A stretch of 64,000 nt of DNA. Origin: Paracyclopina nana. Lineage: Eukaryota > Arthropoda > Copepoda > Cyclopoida > Cyclopettidae. The notes under the pieces are model-generated. The model saw only the letters and a list, made by a program, of their open reading frames with translations, ran no database searches and had not been told where the DNA came from. Positions 37,401 through 50,178 of this stretch are shown here, one piece after another (positions within the stretch are counted from its first letter, which is position 1; each line of letters starts with the position of its first letter). Made by a program: the position numbers and the translations under genes. The stretch is from contig JAGUCH010000008.1 in the NCBI GenBank assembly GCA_019096065.1, positions 5,771,001 through 5,835,000 of the forward strand, read 5' to 3'.

Positions 37401-38505
37401 CAAGATTTCCCATTGATTCACATTTGCCTAAGTACTATAGCTATCATCATACTTATCATCCCATTCCATTTGCCATTAGAGAAAGATCCATATGATTTAT
37501 CTGGTGGTCTGGTCAGTTTGTAGGTGAAATTCATGACATTTTGCAAAGTATGCCAAACATCAGGGTAGATTCCTTTGAAGCATTCTGAGCCTTCACAGCC
37601 CTCATCTGCCATAGTAATGTAAGGCTGATTTGTCAATGCAGCAATGCGGAAAAAATGGCCTTGCAAGTCTTGCCTTCTTTGCCATATTTTCATGCCAGTA
37701 ATCAACCTGAACCCTCTCAATGGGGTCCAATAGGCATAATTTTGTACTTCTAAATTTGTGTCATTCGAGTGAATTTTATACACTTCAAAAATTGTGATAC
37801 ATTTTGTAATATCTAAACATTTTGATTAGTATTGAATCATCTAATTATTCATAATTGATCAAAATACCGTTGTAAAAGAAGGGGAAAAGTAGAGACTGAT
37901 ATTGCAAGTCAAAGTCATTAAAAATATATTGAATTTTGGCTTTATCATCAGTGCTAAGCTGGACTAACCATACTTCATTCAAAATGCAAGTCGGTAGACT
38001 GAAAAAAATGTCTTGCAAATCATCTAAAGACTGTTTCAGATAGAGATTCAAAGTTGATGTGCTCCCACTAGAAAAAGAAACACAAGTAGTCTTATGATAC
38101 TAATTTTCAATGTAATTAGAATTCACTTACCAAAAAAACGATTGGTTGGTTACAGTTGCAATGGGTATGGACACATTGTTGTTTTTATACATTGACTTGA
38201 TATGTCCTTGCCCAAAACCCTTTGGTTAAAATATTAGCTCAAAACATTTGATAAATAATAATGCTTACATCATCCAAATGTAAAACGAGACTTTTGGTTT
38301 GTTGTTCTTTCATCATTGAACCAGCCATATTCCAAATATTTAAGCATTTTTCTGTCTTATTCAAACATCTGCATACAGAAAAACTGATAAATTGGGTTTG
38401 CTTAAAAGATATTGTTATAAATAAAGTTTACTTTATTGGTGAAGGCAAAAAAACAAACAAGAATGTAATGCTGATAACAAACAGTGGAACATTATTAGAG
38501 TCCAT
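34407..38505 (-). CDS. Variant ionotropic glutamate receptor (IR), copy 2, eight exons
   Basis: This is a paralogue of the IR gene at 7.1-13.0 kb with the same exon order and intron phases. Exons are at about 38505-38432, 38370-38269, 38219-38132, 38068-37868, 37812-37452, 37245-36744, 36688-36573 and 34772-34407. Exon 1 encodes a signal peptide (VPLFVISITFLFVFLP). S1 carries FKGIYPDVWHTLQ and WNGMI, then an Arg in VTQIRSQAVDFLVPI. M1 is TSWGVLAVFIVTTPFVIASL. The M3 signature is again replaced by FWHWEAMVISYLAVR. S2 and M4 (FIILLGGISFCLLWLL) end the protein at ~600 residues. The pore region (KSFCFVGGAMLIAKPWSHTP) is identical in the two copies, as expected for a constrained channel. The gene looks intact. 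The last intron holds a ~1.2 kb inverted-repeat element. Confidence 0.87.
35189..36375. mobile_element. Non-autonomous inverted-repeat element in the last intron of IR copy 2
   Basis: The left end begins CCCAACCAGAATTTT and the right end is its exact complement, AAAATTCTGGTTGGG. Both ends continue into related CGG-rich sequence (ATCGGTTAATATTCGGGA left, CGAATCGGAAAC right). The interior is AT-rich, holds a tRNA-like sequence at 35590-35665 and many decayed copies of TTGAAAAGTTGCTGAA with TGAATAGTTCTTGAA at 35730-36330. No open frame is present. Flanks on both sides share CAAAAGTGTC and CACTAAC, suggesting insertion into, or creation of, a local duplication. Confidence 0.65.
35590..35665 (-). 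pseudogene. tRNA-like sequence (possibly tRNA-Trp derived)
   Basis: On the minus strand, TGGTCTAGAGG (A box), TTCCAAA (a seven-base loop with CCA as possible anticodon) and GGGTTCGAATCC (B box) are in order and correctly spaced. Acceptor and T stems are imperfect, so this looks like a tRNA pseudogene or a SINE promoter carried in the surrounding element. Confidence 0.5.
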
Positions 38506-39940
38506 TTTCTTAACTGCTTTATTACGGCTAGCTAGACAACCGCAAAGCTAAAGTCGGCACAGTAGACTGCCATTTTCTGATATACTGTAAACAACATAAT
38601 AAAATATTGACAAACATTCATATTAAGTATCCTATTTTGCTAGGGGCTATGTAACCAATGGAGTACATTCATAAATCATGATTTCTATTGCCACTCTGAG
38701 AATAACGGAGCAAGTTTGAAGCAGTTCAAGAAATGGAAATAAATAATAATGACAAGTACTTGATTTAATGTTATTCATTGTTAATAGTACATAAGCTGCC
38801 ATGTTATAATTTACTTCCTTTTTCGTAATCCAGTATTACGTATTTTGTGGCTTTTTGTATGAGCAGGTATAATTTTCTTGAGTTATTCCATATTATTCAA
38901 AGCAATTTGTTCACCATTTTGGTCACATAACGTACAAATCATTTTGTCCTTTTGTCCCTATCTAGCGAAAAAACGCAAGCAAACGAATCCTGACGTAAGT
39001 TTTGCCGAGAAAGTAGCCTGGTTCAAACATGGAATATCAGCATAGTATAGTACGGTAAACAAGTTAAGCCTGATCGAGCGCGCGAGCTAGCTGAGACCTG
39101 ACAATGCTAAAAAAAGTCAAGTAACGTCTCTGACTAGGCTGATTTTCAATTTTGGAACTGGGCTAGTGATACGTACAATTTTTGGCACATGCCCTACTGT
39201 AGAATGATGGCAATAAACGGCAACAAAGTGCAAATAATTAATAATTAGCTTTCTCTCATTATCATTTGAATGAAAAAGCCAGATTAGTCGAGTTAATGTT
39301 GATATGGGACAAAAGGGCCTATATTCTGAACGCACAAAAACCAATAAAAAGCACACGAAGGTACCCAAATGTAGAAAGAGGGCAATAAACGGCCACAAAG
39401 TGCAAATTAATTAATTAATAACTTGCTATCATAAACATTTCAATAAGCAAAGCAAGGCGCTTCGCTCGATTATATCTCAGCATCTACTCGTCCGATTGGA
39501 ACGAATTTTGGAGTAGCATAGTCATGCCTATGTAAATCCGGGTTTAATTAAAGGCGGCCGTACTTGGATCAACCTAAATGATCTAGAATATAAGGTGGAC
39601 TACCAGCTGAAATTAGCTAAACGCGCGGTCTAACTATGCTATGGAAGGGCTTCTGACTGAATAAATAGAATTCCGTGGATATAGCCAGGCAGCGCTACTA
39701 TTTTTTATCATAAAAAAATATGTCACTATCAGAAAGAGTCAAATGAGGGCAAGTTTGTTGGAAAAAAGCCAAATCTGGCAGCACATATTACTACGTCACT
39801 TCACTTCCGCGAGGGCCGAGGGGGAGCAAAATCAAATTTTGAATATAGCGCTTTTTTAATGTACTACGACGACTGCAGCGCCCTCCTACTTATGACATAA
39901 TCTTGGTTGCATGAGGCTTAAAAAAGTTGCGTCAAGACGA
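38506..39940. other. Intergenic region between IR copy 2 and ACSL
   Basis: No gene is visible. A ~45-bp stretch at 39201-39245 (GGCAATAAACGGCAACAAAG followed by TGCAAATAATTAATAATTA) is duplicated at 39378-39421 with few differences, about 177 bp apart. Confidence 0.5.
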
Positions 39941-39944
39941 GCCT

Positions 39945-40620
39945 TGGTGGACGGGCCTGGGATCGACTAGAACATGCTGTCCCCTGGATAAACAGTGAGG
40001 CAGTCCATGGACTGTGAGAGCATACAGTCCAAGGATCGACAAGACGGTACTTGGATCGACACTTACGACAGAGAAGTCGATCCAGAGAAGGAATTGGATC
40101 GACGAGAACTAACGTGCTACAACCAGGAATTCCTATCTAGAATAAAAATTCTTATGCCACATCGGAAGACTTTTCAATCTTGCTTTTTTAGCCTTGAAAA
40201 GAGCCTGTGTAGCATATTTAGACTTGTGTAACCAAGCAAAACTAACAAAGTAAGACTAACAAACCTACACGTGGGTGACTAAACAAGGCTTTCCAAGCTT
40301 GACTTGGATGACTAAGACTTTTGGGCTAGGTTAGCTTTTTTATGTTAGGTTAGGTCTTATTATGGATTGTGGTGGCTAAATCGTACTTTTTGCCGATCCA
40401 AGTACGATTCGTTTTATCGATCCAAGAATTGTGCGTTCTCATAGTTGATCTAAGGATGGTCTGTCTTGTCTATCCAGGTAATGTTCGTTTTTGTAGTCTA
40501 ACTGGTCTATCTAAGGATTGCGTGTCGATCTTATGACTTGAATTCGTTACGTCGATCCAAGTCAGGTTTGTCGTAGTCAATCCACGTTTTCGATCCAGGA
40601 GCGCGTTATCAAAAAAGGGT
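39945..40620. repeat. Cluster of TTGGATCGAC motifs in both orientations
   Basis: About fourteen exact or near copies of the decamer TTGGATCGAC or its complement GTCGATCCAA occur within ~650 bp. The forward form dominates on the left (for example AAGGATCGACAAG, CTTGGATCGACAC) and the complement on the right (GCCGATCCAAGTAC, ATCGATCCAAG). Spacing is irregular, so it is not a simple tandem array. A TTAGGTTAGG telomere-like string lies between the two halves near 40340. Confidence 0.6.
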
Positions 40621-41331
40621 AACAAGTTTTTTTGATGATAAGGACAAATTAAAACCCTAAAAAATGGGGAACACAAGATAGTTGAATCAGGGCAAAATCG
40701 AGACATTTTCGTCAAAAAATGATACAATTATTTTAATGGAACGGAAGAAACGCTTACCTTATTTGAACGGCGCGGAAAATTCATGATTCTCACTGGAAAT
40801 GGATTTTTGCCATCTCTTTGAAGCACAGTTCATTCTAGCATTTTTAGCAAAAATTGAAAACTGCCTCGCGAGTCGCGGGCTCGCGGCCTAAGCGCCAAAG
40901 CGCGTACTCAGCCAAGAAGTAGATCGACATATTAAGTCAAGCTATTGAAGCGAGTCGTGATTTCCCGCAAAACTGCTATTTTTCCCATGGGTCCAAATCA
41001 TCGCAAACCAAAAGGAGATAGTTTTTTTTTTTGTAATGACCACCAGAATTGCAACTTCCCATTCCTATTTTAAAAGAACAAATAAAATTCTTGTTGTTAA
41101 ATCTTGTTTTGATGCCTGATAAAAGCGCGCTCGAATTGTTATCCCAGTTAGCGTTTCAGAAGCGTGCGCGGGAAGAAAAATACGGGGAAAAGTGAAAATC
41201 TCCCAAAAAACGAAAATGAGTCAGCATCACACAGTGCGCAAATTTCGGGGGAAAACTGGAAATTCAAGAGGATGGGCAAGAACTTGAACTTGAGAAGGTA
41301 AGGCGAGATTTTTTTAAGCTAGCGATTTTAT

Positions 41332-43691
41332 TTAGGAAGTTTTCAATTTCGGCGTTTCTACTCCACTTTTGGCATACATGACTTGAATATCATACTGAAA
41401 TTTGAGTTGAATCTGCTTGCGTTTCAACTTGAACGCAGCAGTGACCAATCCACTCTCAGGAGTCCAAGATTGACTCGCCAGTACTATTTTCTTGGGAATT
41501 TCAAACTTCTCTAGATTCTTAGCCACAGAGGCTGTGATGTCATCCAATGTAGCTTGGATTATATCCGGATGCGAACAAAGATCCTCAAATGCTAACGAAA
41601 TCCCCATCGACGAGGCCAATTGGGTCAAAGCCTCTTTAGCTGGCACCACAATGCCCACGCAAAAAGTCTCTCCGGAATCGGCAATGATGCACACATTGTC
41701 CACCAATTTGTTGACCTTGATTTGAGCCTCAATTCTGCCAAGGCTCAGATATTCGCCCATTTGGAGCTTGACCAGATCCTTTTTCCTGTCAATGATAGTC
41801 AATCCAGCATCATTTGGACATAGGTAGCCAATGTCTCCAGTCTTGAACCACATGGAGTGGTCCTCATGATCCACTTCAAAGGCTTCATTGGTCAAGCCAG
41901 CTTGATCAAAGTATCCTTGAGAGACCATTGGTCCTCCAATGAGGATTTCTCCAGTGTTGTTCTCTATGAAGTAGCCAGCTTCAGTCCAGTTTCTCAATTT
42001 GACTTTGACTCCTGGCAAAAGTTGTCCCACCCTTCCAACGCTCAAATCTTGAGCAGTACATAATGAAATTCCTCCAGAACTTTCAGTCAAACCATAGCCT
42101 TGAGCCAAATTGATGCCCAATGTTGACCTTAGGTAGTCATGCACTTCTGGACACAAGGGGGCTCCACCAGCTATGATGGTCTTCAATCTTCCACCTAGGG
42201 AACTTCTGATCTTGCCAAAGACAATTTTGTTCAAGATGGGCGTTTCAAATCCCTTTTTGATCCACCAAGTTCTGTAGCTGACACAGTAGTCAAAGAGCGC
42301 TTGAAAAGGCATGCCTTTTTCGCTCACTCTACTCCTGAGTGATTTGTAGATCCTGTCTAGTATCAGCGGCACAGCTGACATCACTGTGGGCTTTAACACG
42401 CTGATATCCCCCCTGTGACCTGGTAGGATGCCACTGCTCGAGTCTGTCAAGGTTGCAGGGCTGGAATAGCCAATTTTGATGCCCAACGACAACACGATGA
42501 ACTCTTGAGTCAATTCAAAAATGTGAGCTAATGGAAGGTAAGCTAAGTAAGCTTCTTCAGGGTGCCTTTGATGGCCTAAAAGGTTGCAAGCACGTGGGCA
42601 ACATGCTCTTAGAGAAGCTGTCAAATTGGCGTGGGTCAAAATGACACCTTTGGGTTTACCAGTGGTGCCACTGGTATACATGATAACTGCTGTGGTATCT
42701 GGGGTTGGCTTCCTCGGTGTCACAAATGACCCTGGTGGATTTTTACTGGCCATGTGCAAAAATGGGACAATTGTGAGCCTGTTTTGCTTCAAGTAAATCA
42801 GTTTCTTCTCAGCTGCAAACTTTTCCTCGATCACGACTATTGTTTTAATGGACGGAGTTTTCTCTCTCAACGCCAGCAATTTTGGAAGCAAAGATTGGCT
42901 GCAAGGTTTAAAAAAGAAGAGGTTTAGTGAGTTTTGAGGAAATGTTGCGCAATTGATGACTCACTTGGTGACGACGACTTGAACTTTGACTTGATTGATT
43001 CCATCCACAACTCCTTGCTCACCAAGGTTGGTGTAGAGTGTCACGACTGTAACAGACATTTTGAAGCATGCCATAGCAGTGATCATCCATTCCGGACAAG
43101 TGTCGGCAAAAATCAATAACTTATCCAAAGGCTTCACACCTATGGACTGCAACCCCATGGCCACAGCTGATACCTGTTCAGATACCTCTCTGTATTTCAG
43201 CCAGTAATACCTAAAAATACCACATTTTGGGGCGTTCTTTTTTTGAGAGCATTTCCAAATGTTATATACTTGTCTTCAAAGATGACTTTATTCAGCACTT
43301 TCTCCTCCTCGGTTAAGTGCTTTGTAGTGCCCAGGACCTTCCTTGAGCCAAGGCAGGGCTTGTTCAAGTACTTTTTGGTCATGTGGTCAAAAACTTTGTC
43401 CATCGTGTCCAGATTCTCTTTTTCCATGAGTTCCTTGTTTGCACATGTTGCTTCCGGGTATTCCTGTTTGACCGTAAGTTCACTTGAGTCCGGACTTAAT
43501 ATGAATTCATGAGGTTGGTGATTTTTTGGCCTCCGTTTGCGAAGAGGCCAATTTTGCTGAGCCAAACATGTCATGGGAAACATGATCAAATCGAGTACAG
43601 TGATGAGCACGTTGAGCGCACAAATGGCCCAACTGGACATTATGCTAGCTTCAAATACCCGGTTATACTGTGGATCTGGTGTAGAAACCAT
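41332..43691 (-). CDS. Long-chain fatty acid-CoA ligase, ACSL3/4 type, three exons
   Basis: The enzyme uses ATP to join long-chain fatty acids to coenzyme A at ER, lipid-droplet or mitochondrial membranes. Exons are at about 43691-43271, 43210-42967 and 42903-41332, joined in frame (EDK|YYWLKYREV, VVVT|N). An N-terminal hydrophobic anchor (ALNVLITVLDLIMFPMTCLA) precedes the catalytic part, as in ACSL3 and ACSL4. Motifs seen are the AMP-binding loop YTSGTTGKPKG, LPLAHIFELTQE, QGYGLTESSGG, the hinge KTGDIGYL and IIDRKKDLVKLQMGEY, and the C-terminal VTAAFKLKRKQIQ with a final MYAKS. The total of ~740 residues is normal for the family. The start could instead be the internal Met at MSSWAIC. The gene looks intact. 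Confidence 0.9.
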
Positions 43692-43739
43692 ACAAGTGCT
43701 ACCTTGAGAGTTGCGAAGCGTGGCATAACTTAGAGCAAA

Positions 43740-46700
43740 TCCACGGTAGGGGATTTTATAAACCGTTCGCGCCGATCAATGCATAGGAAAGCTGGCTATA
43801 ACAAGATATATCCATGCCGAAGAAATGGCACTGTCACTTCTCGAGGTTGCGTGATTCACACTTGTAGCATTGCGTTACTTCCAGTTGTTACTTATGCCAT
43901 CTAAATTAAGCGCAGCAAAATTGGTGATTCGCCAAATGGATGGCAAAAAAATGCCAACTGTGAAAATTCATATTAAAAGTTGCTCAGATGTCGATACCTT
44001 TTGTGCAGCAAATTGGAATTCGAATGGGGAATGCAAATTGTTCTCAATTGGAGCCAATTTGGTAATTTTGTCTCTAAGTTTGGTAAATCCCATGCTGTCA
44101 TTCGCTGCATTTATCATGGGATCCCTTTCTCTTTGAATATCGAATTAAATCGGTGGTCCTCCCCTTCCTCTAGCTCGAAGCTAATATAGAGGATGATCAT
44201 TATTCAAAAAGGAAAGACAAATGTGAAGTGCTGCTGTTGCCACACCACCCCTGCATTTAAAAACACTCAAATTTTCAAAGAGTGGCAGGCAGCCTTTGAA
44301 AGGCAACTCTGCAGCGTTTGGAAATTTCGACCCCTCTTTGTTTACCCAAGAATTTAGCTGCATCTGCTTAATGAAGAGTGGTCTGACTACTCTTTGAAAA
44401 AATTCAGAAACGCTTTTAATGGTCCACAATGGTGACACGTGTCATCATCATCCAGGGAATCGATTTCATTAGGCTAAGCAGTGCACCTTTCACCTCGGAA
44501 ATTTACCCTTCAAATTTGAATTTATACCGTGTTCATTTATGACCAATTTCCTTTACCTCGATGGAAAGCTCTCTATTTTGAAAATTCCCTTATTTTTCCA
44601 TTTACAGCTGCAAAAAAACCAATCAAACTACTTAGTAATTTTGTCGAACCAAAGATTTTGCGAATGTAACTAGATTGAAATGTCTTCAATTTGATTTCAT
44701 TTCAGGGCAATTCAATTATGCGTTTATATTATTTATGCCAAGTTTTTCATATTTTTCCTTCTGCCATAAAAGTGTATGCATTGCATTGTAAACCGCAAAC
44801 AGTAAGCTTAGCTTTTAAATCTGGTTTTAATTGAAGGATACGTAAATCATGCCAAAAATTAGCTTGTTAAGCCTGTCCTCGCGAGTGCGGCAAATTATGG
44901 GCCAAATTGCTCAGTTAATGGAGAAGCTCTAATTTATAGCCGCTACTCACTCTCTCAGTGGTCTCAGCAGTAATTTGCCAAAAGTCTTTCTGGAAAGTGT
45001 CAAAATAAAGTTGTAAACCACAGAAGACAGAATGCGTGCAAAGCAATTATTCTTCCAACTTCTTCTTCAGTTACCTCCAGGGCTTTGGTGCCATCAGCCA
45101 GTGAGTCATTATGGCTTGATGATTGGAATTTCGTGTCCTTTCAATGATGCCGACACGAGTGTGCACAATAATTCTGTTTGTTTTTCTTGCTTTTCCCCCT
45201 CAAAATCTCAGTGAGTCATTACAACATCAGCAGCTGATAGAGTCCCATAAAAAGTCATTTCTCATTGCACAGTGGGAAATTCAAAGGCTCATCACCACTG
45301 CAGCAATGGCATAATTAAAATCCTGCTCAACACCCCAGCAGCGAAATGCTAATTTTCCACACCCACCCATATTTTACGTGTGGCTTAACCCACGGTGCAG
45401 TAGAGCACATTAAAGCACTATTCATGTACAAAAGCCGCGAAAGTCTTTAAGACGTTTCTTTACTTAAACGCATAATTGAATTATCATTAACTGACTCTAA
45501 ATTGGAATCATCCCAATTGAGTTGCATTTGTAAAATCTTTGATTCGAGTGAATTATTTTGGCATCAAATTGCTATTGAAAACAAAATATTTGTAAAAAAA
45601 ACAGCTTGAATTTTTCGAGCTTCGTTATGATGCAGATGAACGGGACATTAAATATACCCAAGAGATATTTGAGAGTGGTCAGTAAAAACCTCCCTTGAGA
45701 CGATTTTCATCCCCAGCAGTGAGGAGAGAAAGCTGCCAATTGGCCGTGCATATCAATAGCTCCAGTTGCCAAATCCAGGACACATTTTGAGAAAGAATAA
45801 CACACTGGTTGTAGCACTAGACATTGTTATGGCCTCCCATATTCGGGGGTAATGTGATGAAAATGGCATGAATATATTTATTCCCCCTTTTTCTTGTTGT
45901 GTGGAGTATGCATGTGTCCAGGGGGTCACAAAAATGCGAGAGGTGCAGGGATACGCCCCATTTCATGTTATGATGATACCGTGGATTTCTTAGTGTGCAT
46001 AGTTACATACTTTTTTCAAGAAGAAAACATTCCGCGAATCACTCGAGCAAAATTGCTAAAAAACGCAAATTGGCAGTTGCGGATATTGAAACCTGCACCA
46101 AGTTTTTCGTGTGAAAACATTAGACAAACTAGTTGCGAGTGCAGGCGCACTAATCAACCAAGTTCTCATGAAGGCTAATCGAGAAAAACGTCAATTTTGC
46201 TGCTGACATGACATTTCCCAAAAAATCGCTCAATCTCTTTTTTTTATTCATATTTTTCGTAAAATGTTTGCTTGCAATTAAGCGTTAATAAAATGTCATA
46301 ATTGGACTTCAAACTTTTCCTAATGGAATCAAGTTAAGGAAATTAAACAAAAATGCATGGAAGCACTTCAAAGATTCCTCGAGGAAAAAAGAACCTTAAG
46401 GGAAGATTTTGGGGGGAAGAAATCAATTTTGAGCATGCCAAAATTGGTGGGATCCAAATTGTGGGATTTACATGACAATAGGTGGCCTAATGATCTTGCA
46501 ATCACTCTCTGTGGTGGTGGCAAGTGATAAGAGGTGCCATTTTTGAAAAATCACTTTTGGAGGCTGTGTATGTGTCACAGTCATGCAAAGCCTGATCACC
46601 ATGTGTCCACTACCTTCGTCTTCTTGTTGCTGATAGATAGCCTTCGTTAATGGAAAAACCCTTCAAATTCAACCTCGCTGAGTCAGATTACATTTGAGCA

Positions 46701-48800
46701 AATCTATTGACACATGTCACTGGTTCACCCAAAGTGCACAAAAGTGAGCCAACCGTACTACAGTGACTGGCAATTTGGAAAAAGGATTTTGTGACCAATA
46801 TTCAAATTCTGCTGTGGAAAGGCAATGGACTATAACTGAGCACTTTTTGCAAATCAGCTTTGTTTACAAATTTGCAACTTGTCTACGCAAAATGTTTCCG
46901 TGCAAACCTTTTTTTAGTGCAATTAATTTTCAAATGTAGAAATATTTAGCACAATGTAGACTCGCTTCCTTAATTGTTATTAATTTAACTTGCAAAAAGA
47001 AAAAACTTGAAAATGACGGCAAACAGTAAAATTGATGTTGCCTCTGTTGATTAGTGCACTTGCACTCTAAACTAGTTAGCTTACATTTTTACCATCATCA
47101 ATTCTGTGCAGATTTCAAGAGCTTGTTCTGCATAAAAGTGTTTTTCAACAATTTCAATTATTGCGTCACTGTAGGTGACTTTTTTTGAGCAACTTATTTG
47201 TCGTTCCTAGCTCTACATCGAGTACTATGATAAAAGTATTCTATATAGGCAAAAGCTGACAGACTACTACAGCAGCGTACGTGGGGAGCCAAGTTTATCC
47301 AGCTGTTCTCCTCTCACCAAAATGGTGCGATAAGCCACTTTGCCTTTACATACTTTGTACATTATTTTTCTCCACCTTCATCTATATAGCAGGATTCTTC
47401 AGCAGCCAAATCAAGTTTAAGTACAAGTGTATAGAATGTCATCAAATGTTCGCGTCAAAGCAGTGAGCCAACTTTTAACAACACCTTTTGCTAATTGATG
47501 CACATCTCAGAAAATCAATTATTATGATGATGCAAGGGAAAAAGGTGATCTTCTTCAGCTGACATTATGACACAGTGATAATCTACCAAAATTTATGCAA
47601 ATATAGTGAACACCTGTCGGTTGTCACATTTCATGTCTGTGGACAAAATTTCGTTTCTGCCTTTTGTGGTTGTTGTGGACACATAGTATTTTGAAATGAG
47701 CCTAGGTTATTTCCATTTTGAACCGAAAATACCACAAAATGAACTTAGGTTATGGGAGGCAAGGAAAAAAGCTTAAGCCTAATTATTGAGACTATTTTGA
47801 GAAATGACAGGATGTCATAGAGTAGGATAATTTAGACTTTATCTGCAGTGGTTCAATTATCAGATAGTGCTGCTACCTAGTGGTAAATGCCATGTGCTGT
47901 TCGTCTGCCGAAATATTTATTTGGACTAACCTTCGATTTTAAATACTTTAAAGTCTTGTGACTTATTATCAATTAGGTTGTTCAGTTTATCCGCAAACAT
48001 CATTGCAGATATTTGATTTTTTTATATAATTTTTTGCAAGTATTAAAAATTCCCAAAATTGAGTTATCTAGCCAAAGTTTCAATTTTCATTACATAGGTG
48101 ATATAATTAAAGCCGTTTTAGTAATTTTTACAAAAAGGACAAAAATGGTTAAAAACGTAGGTAGATGAACAGCACATCAAGTGGTGTACCCCACACACGC
48201 CATGGTTGTACGTATAAAGTGGATTACTCTTGATTTGTCATCACAATGGCATTCCCTTTTGATGGATGTTTGCGCAAGTCGAAGTGTAGTCGTAGTAAAG
48301 CTCTGCTTTCCATCCAGAGGAATCAAAAAGGATTAGTATAGGTTACCAAAAGGAGCAGCGCAAACAATTCAATTTTGGGCTGCATTTGGCCAAGATTTAG
48401 GGCTTCCCTCCTCCGATAAATCCGGGAAAAAATCGACCTAGCTTTTAACGGCGAGCTGCTGATCACAATCTCAAAAGCTAGAAAGTTGGCTGCTTCTTCT
48501 GCTGCTGGTTATAAAAAAAAACCTGACGAAGAAGACGAAAGCCACTATTGGTACAGATTAGCGAAAAACCCTTTTTCACATTTATTTTGCACTCTTTTAT
48601 GTACTACAAAATTGAGAGATTTTTAGCTGCAAATGCCCGCATCTAATACCATTATTTTACTCGCGAAAACCAAAGAGGTTTGAGGAATTGCATTCTGGAA
48701 GCTGAGGCTAGTTTGTGGTAAAATCGCCAATCTTTGGCAAGAAATGCCAGAATCTGGCAGCTACACCTAGATCTTTAACATCTTTAAGCAGCTTTAACTA
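43740..48800. other. Gene-poor intergenic region
   Basis: Both strands were read; no open frame over 100 codons and no recognisable domain was found. The sequence is AT-rich with scattered A and T runs. It probably includes the upstream control region of the ACSL gene (minus strand, start at 43691). The ORFs at 43870-44189, 45894-46178 and 47281-47466 have no supporting features. Confidence 0.5.
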
Positions 48801-48805
48801 ATTTA

Positions 48806-49027
48806 GGCATGGTTCACCTGCTTATAATATCGGATATTTTGACAAAATATCGGAGCGAAATACTGAGAAACTGAGAAATTAGATACTGTTCTAGGATGGC
48901 TTTTGGTACCAAAAGACCGAATCCGAAGAGAAAATCTAAAAATTTTTTTTGGAAGTACCTGATATTTGCAAATATCAGCATAATATCGCTCGATATTTTG
49001 ATCATAATATCGCAGGTGAACCAGGCC
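48806..49027. mobile_element. Harbinger-like MITE with TTA target duplication
   Basis: The 222-bp element starts GGCATGGTTCACCTGC and ends GCAGGTGAACCAGGCC, a 16-bp terminal inverted repeat with one mismatch. Inner arms carry repeated AATATCG motifs that extend the pairing (ATAATATCGGATATTTTG). TTA directly precedes the left end and directly follows the right end. A GGC start and a three-base TTA/TAA duplication are typical of PIF/Harbinger elements. It has no coding capacity. Confidence 0.8.
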
Positions 49028-49059
49028 TTAGTTCAGTTACTTTTGGCTTTGAAATAACA

Positions 49060-50074
49060 AAGCCTTAAAAGCAGTAAATCCAACATTAATTCTTCTACGA
49101 ATTGACTAATTTACCTTACATGAGGTTTATTGCTTCATTGCTAATGAATTGGTGTGCGACGGTCACACCCTCTGAAGCCTAGGATGGTTAGCATCGGCTT
49201 CATGGTCGCGGTACCGTTCGCAGCCTCCGGGTGCTGGCCGGATGTCTACCCGCCTTGGACCCAAAGCCGCAGCCTCGGTGCTCCAACTCTGGCGAGATAC
49301 ATCACATGGCAAGCTTCAGTGCTGTAGACCTGTGATTGGGCCTCCTATCCAAGTCCTCAGCGGCCTTAACAGCATCAGGTTAGGATGCATAACTGCCCAG
49401 GAAACCTCTATACAAGTTATGGTCGAACAAAATCCAACAAGGTTGTCTTATTCACTCGGCTTTTAACACCACACAAATTAATGGCAGCAAATACAAAGAA
49501 ATAAGTACTGCAGTAAATATTCTTGTGGCCATCTTCTTCATGCCTCAGCACACTTTGGAGAACTTTGGTGGGACAATAGCAGGGCAGAGCTCACTCAATG
49601 GGCCATGTGCACTAGGTCCATGTCTTGTTTCTCTGAAGTCCCCCATCGAACTCCTCGAGTATTCTCCTTCTTCTCCCCTCGATCCATCGCAGCAAGTTCC
49701 ATCAGCTTCCATCTGCTTCTCTCCGTTATCATGCAGCTGCAGGTCCTCTCTGTGTAGCAGCTAGCGACTCCTCCACACAATGGCTAGCAACTTCTCCACT
49801 CAAGGTCAGGTGAATTGCCATAGGTAAGGCTCAACGCATAGGTAGTAGCAGCAGCAGCAGCAACAATCAGAGAGTTGGAGGAGATGAAAAGGTGTTTTTA
49901 AGAAAGGAGGTTTTGTGATTTGGAGGTGGTGACGTAGCGGTGAATGGGCAACCTTCCGGACTTCTGGCGGCTCCACGGGCTCCACGGTTTCCACAGGTTC
50001 CACTGGAGGGGTCCAATCAAGTCCTATTCTAATCGTAACGTGCACCAGAGACATGATGTACTTATTGCCCATCA
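49060..50074. other. Flank of the retroelement; possible LTR
   Basis: This ~1 kb has higher GC content than the region to its left and no convincing gene. Short low-complexity parts include a CAG/GCAGCA run near 49845 and the CCACGG/CCACAGG repeats at 49970-50010. By position it is downstream of the envelope-like gene and could be the 3' LTR; the 5' partner would lie outside the window, so this cannot be tested here. Confidence 0.35.
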
Positions 50075-50090
50075 TTCCCCGGCCCTAACT
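50075..50090 (-). other. Candidate polypurine tract
   Basis: On the minus strand, downstream of the envelope-like stop, AGTTAGGGCCGGGGAA is directly followed by TGATGG, a possible TG start of an LTR. The tract is interrupted by pyrimidines. Weak support. Confidence 0.2.
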
Positions 50091-50178
50091 TTTTCAGCTT
50101 TTGAAATAGTTTTATGCTCTAAAAATATAAAAAAAGGTGTCATTGATCGCTTACATCACATTAAGGTTGATACAGTTA

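Noticed and set aside
49525..50075. Short ORFs on both strands downstream of the envelope-like gene
   Set aside because: They are low-complexity (Ser/Pro or Val-Glu-Pro repeats) and the region is better explained as flank or LTR.
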